Positions 44,038 through 53,000 of a stretch of 64,000 nt of DNA are shown here, piece after piece. The stretch comes from Herbidospora sakaeratensis. Lineage in GTDB: Bacteria > Actinomycetota > Actinomycetes > Streptosporangiales > Streptosporangiaceae. The notes beneath the pieces were generated by a model. The model ran no database searches. It saw only the letters and a list, made by a program, of their open reading frames with translations, and was not told where the DNA came from. Each line of letters starts with the position of its first letter. The stretch's first letter is position 1. The position numbers and the translations under genes were made by a program. The stretch covers positions 1,186,679 to 1,250,678 of the forward strand of contig NZ_BBXC01000007.1 of assembly GCF_001570525.1 (NCBI RefSeq), written 5' to 3'.

Positions 44038-47000
44038 ACCCATTCCCCGGCGAGGTGCAGCGGCGCCGCCTCGACCCCGGCGGCGGTCATCGCCCGCAGA
44101 CAGGCCAGGGCCGTGCCGGTGTCGACCAGACCGTGGACGGGTGTCAGACCCGGGATGAGGGATTCCAGGCGGCAGGAGGCGATGGTGCCGGGGAGCCAGG
44201 GCGCGGGCACGTCCACCGTGAGCCGCCGCTTGATGCCCGGCATCGACAGCAGGCCGCCGCCGACGACGGTGACGTCGCGCCGGGCGCGGGCCTTGGCGAC
44301 GTCGAAGCAGTGGGGGAAGGAGTCGTCGACGAGGATCGTGCCGGGTCGTAGCCGGTCGACGTCGATGACGAGGTCGTGGCCGCTGACGGCCGCGACGATC
44401 AGGTCGGCGTCGTAGACCTCGTCCATCGCGCAGATCTCCGCGCCCGGGTGCAGGCCCTCCAGCGGGGCGGCGTCGTCGCGCAACAGCAGCCGCCCCGGCC
44501 GGTCGGCCACGGTCAGCAGCAGACCGAGCGCCGACCGGCCGATGGAGCCGAGCCCGACGAAGGCGACGGTCAGGTCGCGCGACGACCTTCCCGCCAGCGC
44601 CTTCTGGACGGTCAGGACCACCGAGACGGCCGTCGCGGCATGGCCCGTCGTGACGGGCACATCGGTCCGCCGGACCACGTCGAAGCCGTAGCCGGTCAGC
44701 GCCGGGATCATCCCGGCCAGCGACACGGTCCGCGCGCCGAGGGAGGCGGCGTGCTCGACGGCCTCGGCGGTCCGCGCGGCGAGGTCGGGCGTGCGGGCGA
44801 GCTCGTCGGCGAACAGTGGAAGGCAGACGAAGCCCGACCGGCCGAGTGGCGTGTCGAGCTCCTCGGCCAGGCGCGGGCGACCGCCGGGGAACAGGAGGGC
44901 GCGCACGTCGTCCCTGGTCAGGGTGGCGTCTGGGGCGAGCGCCTGCACGTGCTCGAAGGGAGGCAGGTAGCCGACCAGCGCGGCGTCCAGGGTCGCGTCA
45001 CGGGCGCGCGGTGGCGGCTGGCTGCCCTGGGCCGGCAGTTCGGACCGCAAAAGGCGCTCGAAACGGTCCGCGTCCGCCACGGCGGTTCGCAGCACCACTC
45101 GCAGATCCCCCTCCGGCGTGGGTCGCACCGACAGGAAGGTCTGCGCGCCCACGGGGGCGATCTCCCCGTCGAGGTCCCAGGTCAGCCGCAGGTTGCGGCC
45201 CTCCATCGGGCCCAGCGCCGTGAAGTCGAGGTAGGTGAAGAAGAACTGGGCCGCCCTGATGTCCTCGGCGTTCGCCGTGCGGGCGGCCGTCACCTCCTCG
45301 GCCACCGCCCGCAGGTCACCGCCGGCAGGCCGCACCGGCACCGCGTGCGCGTAGGGGCCGAAGACCAGGTGAGCGTCGGGCGGCGCGTCGTCGCGGCCGG
45401 ACACGGCCACGCCGACCATCAGGTCGTCGTGGCCCGTGAACGCGGTCAGCGCCCGGTGGTAGGCGGCCAGGACCGCGACGAACAGGGTCGTGCCCGCCGC
45501 CGCGGCGGCCCGCCGCAGCTCCGCCGCGCCGACCGTGAACGCCGTCGTGCGGGCCGGTCCCGGTGGCACCACCGGCTTCCGGTACGCCTCCCGCCCGCCC
45601 CCCGCCGGCCGCAGCCGGGCCACGTGGTCGCGGAACGTGCTGCGCGGGGGAGGCGGCTCGATCCCGTCGTAGGCCGCGAGCAGTTCACGCCCCAGCAGCG
45701 CGGCGCTGTAGCCGTCGCCGATCAGATGGTGGGCGTGCACGATGAGCACGTGTTCCGACGAGCTCAGGGTGACGAGCCGGAGCCGGAGCAGCGGCCACGC
45801 CCACGGTTCGAACACGCGGGCCCGTTCGGCCGCGATCGACGCGGCGGGGTCGGCGGCCTCCTCGAAGACCACGGGCAGGCGCAGGCTGCCGGGGAGCTCC
45901 TGCTGCCCGTCCCCGGGGAACACCGTGCGCAGCATCCCGTGCCGCGCCACGCAGGCGTCGACCGCGCGCTGGAAGCGTTCCCGGTCGACCCGCCCGTGCA
46001 CGCGCAGGGTCGCCAGCCACGCCTGGCCCGACAGCAGGAACCCGCGCTGCGCGGGCGTCAGCGGGAACGGGCCGTCGGCGGCCGCCGGCACGAACGGGGC
46101 AGGTTCGGCCTCGTCGATCGCCTGAGCCAGCGCGGCGAGCGTGCCGTGCTCGTACACGACCGTCGGGCGCGGCAGGGTGGGGATGCGCTCGGCGAGCCGG
46201 GCGAACACGCGCAGGATCAGGATCGAGTCGCCGCCCAAGGCGAAGAAGTCGTCCTCCCGCGACACGCGCGGCACCTCCAGCAGGGAGCGCCACACCTCGG
46301 CGACCAGTTCCTCGGTCGGGGTCGCGGGCGGCGTGCCGTCGAGGCCGCGCCGGTCGATCTTGCCCGTGGTGGTCTGCGGGAGCGCGGTCACGATCTCGAT
46401 CCGGGCCGGGATCATGTACGCCGGCAGCGTCGCCCCCAGGTGCCGGCGCAGCGCGACGGGATCGGGGTCGCCGCCGGGGCGGGGCTCGACGAAGGCGGTC
46501 AGCCGTTCGCCCGTCAGCACCACGGCGGCCCGCGCCACCTCCGGATGCGTGTGGAAGGCCGCCTCGACCTCCCCCGGCTCCACCCGGTGGCCGCGCACCT
46601 TGACCTGCGCGTCGAGCCGCCCGGCGAAGACCAGGTCGCCGTCGGCGTTCCGCCGCACGCGGTCGCCGCTCCGGTACCACCGCACGCCGTCGCGTTCGAC
46701 GAACGCCGTGCCGGGGTCGTCGAGGTAGCCGGGGGTGAGCCCGGCCCCGGCGATGAGGAGTTCGCCCGAGTCGTCCACCTCGACGAAGACGCCCGCGACA
46801 GGGCGGCCGATCGGGATCGTGGTGACGTCGTCGGCGGGCCGTTCGGCGATGACGTGGCAGGTGGCGTTGATGGTCGACTCGGTCGGGCCGTAGAGGTTGG
46901 CGATCCGGGCGACGGGGCCGTACAGGTCGAACCAGCGGCGCACGTGCTCGGGCGGCAGCGCCTCGCCGCCCACGTGGATCCAGCGCAGCCGGTGCTCGAC

Positions 47001-50000
47001 GGGCCCGAGGTCCAGCAGCCGCGCCCACAGGCTCGGCACCGAACTCCACACCGTGACGTCGCGCAGCCGCCCGGCCAGCAGCGCGGGGTCGCGCACCTCC
47101 TCCCGCGTGAACGTCACCACGGTCGCCCCGGCCAGCAGCGGGGCCAGCAGCTGCCGGACCGAGGCGTCGAAGCAGATCGACGCCGTCTGGGCCAGCCGGT
47201 CGCCCGCGTGGTAGCCGAACGTCGCCAGCGCCCAGTCGAGGTAGTTCTCTACCGACCGCCAGGTGATCGGCACCCCCTTGGGACGGCCCGTCGAACCGGA
47301 GGTGAAGATGACGTAGGCGGTCGCGTCGGGTGAGACGTCCGGGGCGTCATGGCAGCCCTCACCCGACACGTCGGTGACGACCGTCGTCACGCCACAGCGG
47401 GCGAGCTGGTCGCGGCGGCGGGCCTCCGGATGAGAGGCGTCGAGCGGCAGCCACCCCGCGCCCGCGCGCACGATGCCGACCAGGCCGACGACGGTGTCGA
47501 TGCCGGGCTCGGTCATCAGCCCGATCAGGTCACCGGCCCCGCGCAGCCGGTTCGCCAGCGCGGCGGACCTGCGGTCGAGCTCGGCGTAGGTCAGCCGTTC
47601 CGTTCCGGTGTCGACGGCCACGGCGTCGGGGCCGGCGCGGAACCGCGCCCGCAACCGGGCGGCCAGCCCGGGTCTCTCGCTCGTGGACAGTTCGGCCAGG
47701 TGCTCGGCGGCCAGCCGGTCGACGGTCGCCCGGCGGAACAACCGCGACGGGAAGTTCCACGAGAACCGCAGCTCACCGGCCGACTCCCAGCAGAGCAGGC
47801 TGAGCCGGGTCGCGGCCGTCGCGGTCCCGGCGGCGGTCGCGACGGCGTCCACCGGGCAGGCCGGGTCGGTCGCGGCGGGGAACCGGGCGAAGCTGAACGA
47901 CGCAGGGCTCGCCGTGCGCGGACCACCTGAGGCGGGCAGCAGCCGGGCCAGGTCGGCGGAGGTCGGCGTGGCGTGGCGTTCGGCGTCCCGCCACAGGTCC
48001 CGCAGCCGCCCGGCCAGCTCCGGCAGCGACTCGTCGGGGCGCACCTCGGCCACCAGCGGGAGCGTGTCGGCCAGCGGCCCGACCAGGCGGTCGACGCCCG
48101 GAAGGCGGATCTCACGGCGGGCCCTGGCGACGTTCACCGCGACGGCGTCGCTTCCGGTCCAGCGGGCGAGCCGGCGGACATAGGCGGCCAGCAGCAGATG
48201 GAACAACGAGACCCCGTGCGCGGCGGCCGTCGCCCGCAGGGCGGCCGACTGTTCGCGGGTCAGCGCGACCTGAACGGCGTCGAGCGGCGGCCCGTCCGGG
48301 TCGCCGTCGTAGGGAAGGCGCAGGTCGGGGGCGGTGCGCACGACCTCGGTCCAGTACGCCAGATCGCCCGCCCCCGCCGGTTCCGACGCGGCGGCGTAGT
48401 CGGCGAAGGTCGTCGGCAGCGGCGGCAGGACCGGGGCGGCCCCGCGCGACAGGGCCGTGTAGACGGTCCAGAGCTCCTCGCCGAGCACGTTCAGGCTGAA
48501 GCCGTCGGCGGCGAGGTGGCTGACGACGATGACCAGGTGGGTCCCGGTGGGGGTGCGGGCCACGACCGCCCGCAGCGGGCCCTCCCGCGTCAGGTCGAAG
48601 GGCCGGTTGCGCAGGTCGCTTTCGAGGGCGTCGAGATCGCCGGTGTCGTGCACCTCGAAGTGGAGGCCCGCGGACGGTTCGGCCGACTGCATGCCGTCGG
48701 CGTCGATCCGCAACCGCAACATCGGGTGCCGGTCGGCCAGGAACTCCAGCGCCGCCCGCAGGTGCGCGATGTCGAGGGGTCCGGTGATGGTCTGCCGCAC
48801 ATACCCGTATGCCGAAATTTCGGGATAAAGCCACTGTTGGGTCTGGAACGCGACCTGCGTCGGCGTGAGCGGGAACGACCCGCCGCCGTCGAGGTGGGCC
48901 GACAACTCGCGCAGTGTGCGGAACTCGAAGAACAGGGTGACCGGCAGCGGCCTGCCGAGCTCCTTCTCCAGCCGTTTGACCAGGTCGACGGCGGTGAGCG
49001 AGTCGAGCCCGAGACTGAGGAACGACTCGTCGTCGCCGAGGTCGTCCCGCCTGAGCGCACCCCCCACCAGCCGCCTGACCACCGCCCGCACGTCACCGGA
49101 GGACGGCACGAAAGCCGGTTCCGGTACGTCCGCCAGATCGGCCACCACCACCTGCGCGCCCCCCGACCCGATCGCGGCGCGCAAGGCGGCCAGGGCCGCC
49201 GACGGATCGAGCGCCCCCCGGGTCACCCCGGCGCGGGCGGCCAGGCCGACCTCCGCGAAGGCGGCGAAGTTCACCGCGATCCACGGCCCCCGCCCGGCCC
49301 GGCACAACGCGTCGAGGTAGGCGTTGGCCGCGGCATAGCCACCGATGCCCCCGGCCAGACCGGGCAGCACCGACGACACCGACGAGAACGCCACGCACAC
49401 GACCGGCGTGAGCCGATGTCGGCGCAGCCCCTCGGCGAGCAGGTAGGCCCCCCGGGTCTTGGCCGCCATGCCCGCCACCAGTTCCCCGGCCGACCCGCCC
49501 CGCAGCGCGCCGGGCCGCACCTCCCCGGCGGCATGGAACAGCCCGTCGAGCCGGGCCAGCGGGGCGAGCAACGCCTCGACGTCACCCTCCCGCGACACGT
49601 CAGCGCTGAGGTAGTCGACGGTCGCGCCCCGGGAACGCAGATCCGCGAGCAGCCCGGCGGGCGGCCGGGCGGACCGCCCGGCCAGCACGATCGTGGGCCG
49701 CCCCCGATCGGCGAGGTCCCGTGCGAGCGCGGCCCCGACCCCGCCCGCCCCACCGGTGATCAGGTAGACCCCATCAGGAGGCAGCTCGCGCCCGGCCGGG
49801 CCGGCCGCCTCCGGCTCCGACCCCGTGCCACCACGCCAGGCGACCGGGCCGACTGCCGCCGGCTCCGACCGTGCGCCACCGCGCCAGGCGATCAGATCAG
49901 AACCCGAGGCCGGGACGATCGCCTCCGGCTCTCGTTCCGACCGCCTGCCCCCGCGCCACCTGACCAGCCCGGAACCCCGGGCGGAGACCTCGGTCTCGAC

Positions 50001-53000
50001 CGCCGCCACCCGCTGCTCCACGGGCTCCCGGGAGGCCAGGTCGGCGACCCTGACCTCGGCTCCCGTCTCCTGGGCCAGGGCCGCCGCCAGACCTTCGAGC
50101 ACCGCCTGCTCGGGCCGGTCGGCGTGCACGTCCTGGGTGACGACGAGCACGCGCGTCGCGTCGAGCGCGAGCAGGGCCGACGTCAGTTCGCGGTGCACGG
50201 CGTCGAGCGCGTCGGCCGACTCGGCTCGCCGGGGCGACCCGGCGACGAGGATCGTGACGTCGCCGCCGGGCAGCACGGTCACGCCGGGGGTGGTGAGCGC
50301 GTCTGCCAGTCCGTCGACGGTCACGCGTGGAGCGTCGATCGGCCGCTCGCGCCAGACCAGGCGGTGCAGCAGTCGCGACGACGGCCAGTGGCGGCGGCGC
50401 TCGAACGGATACGTCGGCAGGGCCACCCGGGTCCGGCCCCGGTCCATGGTGGTGCGGTCGATCGGGAGGCCGCGTTGCCAGAGTGCGCCCACGGTCTCCA
50501 GCAGCGCCCGTGCGCCGCCCGCGTGCCCGGCAGCCAGCGTCGCGACCGGTGTGGCCGCCGCGTCCGACACGGCGCGGACCGCGCCGCCGAGCGCGGGGGA
50601 CGGGCCGAGTTCGAGGAAGGTGTCGTAGCCCTCGGCGATCAGCCGGGCGATCGTGTCGGCGAAGCGGACCGGGCGGGCGGCGTGGGAGACCAGGTAGGCC
50701 GGGTCGAATGACGGGTTCCACTCGGCGGTGACCGTGCTGAGCAGGGCGATCTCCGGCGGGCCGACGGTGAGCCGGGCCGCCGCCTCGGCGAGCGGGTCGA
50801 GTGCCGGGTCCATCAGCGGGGAGTGGAAGGCCCGCGTGACGTCGATGCGGCGGCCGCCCAGCGCCGCCACCGCGTCCACCGGACCGGCGACCACGACGCG
50901 GCCGGGCGCGTTCAGAGCCGCCACCGTCACCTCCGGCGGCAGCTCCGTGTCGTCGGGGACGACCGCCATCGCGCCGGGCGGGCAGAGGTCGTGCATCAGG
51001 CGGCCGCGTTCGGCCGCGAACGTGACGGCGTCGGCAAGGCTGAGGCGTCCCGACACGCAGGCGGCGGCGAGTTCGCCCACGCTGTGGCCGGCGACGGCGT
51101 CCGGGACCACCCCCCAGGCGCGCAGCTGGCGGGCGAGCGCGATTCCGTACATGACCAGGAGGGGCTGCACCACGTCGGTGCGGGCGATCTCGGCGGCGGG
51201 ATCGGCGCACCAGTCCTTGAGGGTGCGGCCGCCGACGGGGCCGAGCAGGTCGGACGCCTCGTCGACGACCTGCCGGAACACCGGCGCGTGCGCGTAGAGG
51301 TCCGCGCCGGAGCCCTGCGCGCCCTGGCCCGGCAGCAGCAGGACCAGGCGGGGGCGCGGGCCGGCCACCCGGGCCTCGGCGGTTGACAGACGCCGGGCCA
51401 GGTCGCCGTCGGCGACGACCGCGAGGCGGTGGGGGCGGTCGTCCCGGGCTTGGGCGACGGACGCGCAGACGTCGCCCTCGTCGTGGCCGGGGAGGACGGC
51501 GGCCAGGTCGTCGGCGGCCCGGCGCAGCGCGGTGGCGCTCGCCGCCGACAGGGTGAGCAGGGTGAGCCCTTCATGAGGGGTGCGGTCGACCACGCGGGCG
51601 GGGGGCTCGGACAGGATGGCGTGCGCGTTCGTGCCGCCGAAGCCGAAGGCGTTGACCCCGGCGGTGCGCGGTTCCGGCCAATCCACGGGCTCGGCCGGGA
51701 TCGTGAAGCCGTCGAGGCCCTCGGCGGGGGGAGCGGCGTGCAGCGACGGCGGCACGGTCCGGTGGCCCAGGGCCAGCACGACCTTGAGCAGGCTCGGCAT
51801 CGCGGCGGCGTTGAGCAGGTGGCCCACGTTGGTCTTGACCGAGCCCAGCAGCCGGGAGCCGGTGGGGAAGGCGTGCCGCAGCGAGCGCAGCTCGATCGGG
51901 TCGCCGACCGGGGTGCCCGTCCCGTGGGCCTCGACGTAGGTGACCTCGGCCGGGTCGACGCCCGCCTCCGCGTGGGCCCGGGTGATCACCTCGCGCTGGG
52001 TGAGCGGGTTGGGCGCGAGCAGGCTCAGCGACCGGCCGTCGTTGTTGACGGCGGTGCCCCTGACGACGGCCAGGACGGGGTCGCCGGACCGTTCGGCGTC
52101 GTCGAGGCGGGCCAGCACCAGCGCCGCGCCGCCCTCGCCCGGCACGAACCCGTCGGCCGCCGCGCCGAACGCGCGGCACCGCCCCGACGGGGAGAGCGCC
52201 CGCGTCTTCCCGAGCGCCCGGTAGCCGGCGGGGGTGAGGGTGAGGTTCACGCCCGCCACCACCGCGAGGTCGCATTCGCCCTGCTGGAGGCTGCGGCGGG
52301 CCAGGTGGAGGGCGACCAGCGCCGACGAGCAGGCGGTGTCGACGGCCAGCGCCGGGCCGGTCAGGTCGAGCGTGTGGGCGACCCGGGCGGCCAGCAGGTT
52401 GGGCAGGTTCCCGGTCAGCGCCTCGGCCGGCAAGCCCGTCGCGCCGTGGGCGGCCTCCAGGATCTCCCGGTAGCCGCTCTCCCCGGCGGCGGCGAACACG
52501 CCGACCCGGCGGCCGTGGCGGCGCGGGCCCGCGTAGCCGGCCCGTTCGAGGGCCTCGTGGGCGAGTTCCAGCAGCAGCCGGGCCTGGGGGTCGGTCGCGG
52601 CGGCCTCCTCGTCGGACAGGCCGAAGAAGCGGGCGTCGAACAGCGCGGGGTCGTCGAGGAAGCCGCCGTGGCCCGGGTGGTCGAAGCGGGTGATCGGGGT
52701 GATGGCGTCGTGGCCGCCGACGAGCCGTTCCCAGAACTGCCCGGGGTCGTCGGCACCGGGGAACCGGCAGGCCAGGCCGGTGATCGCGACCGGCTGACCG
52801 GCCGCCTGCCGGGGCTCGGTGGACATGAGGGCGGGCGGGGTCAGCAGGTGCGCCGCGAGGGCGGCGACGGTGTCGTGGTCGCGGACGTCGGAGGGCCGCA
52901 ACGTCACCCCGAACCGGTCTTCGACGGCCGCCAGGACCTGCATCGCCGTGAGCGACGACCCGCCCAGCGACGTGAACCGGTCGTGCGGCCCGACGTCGGC

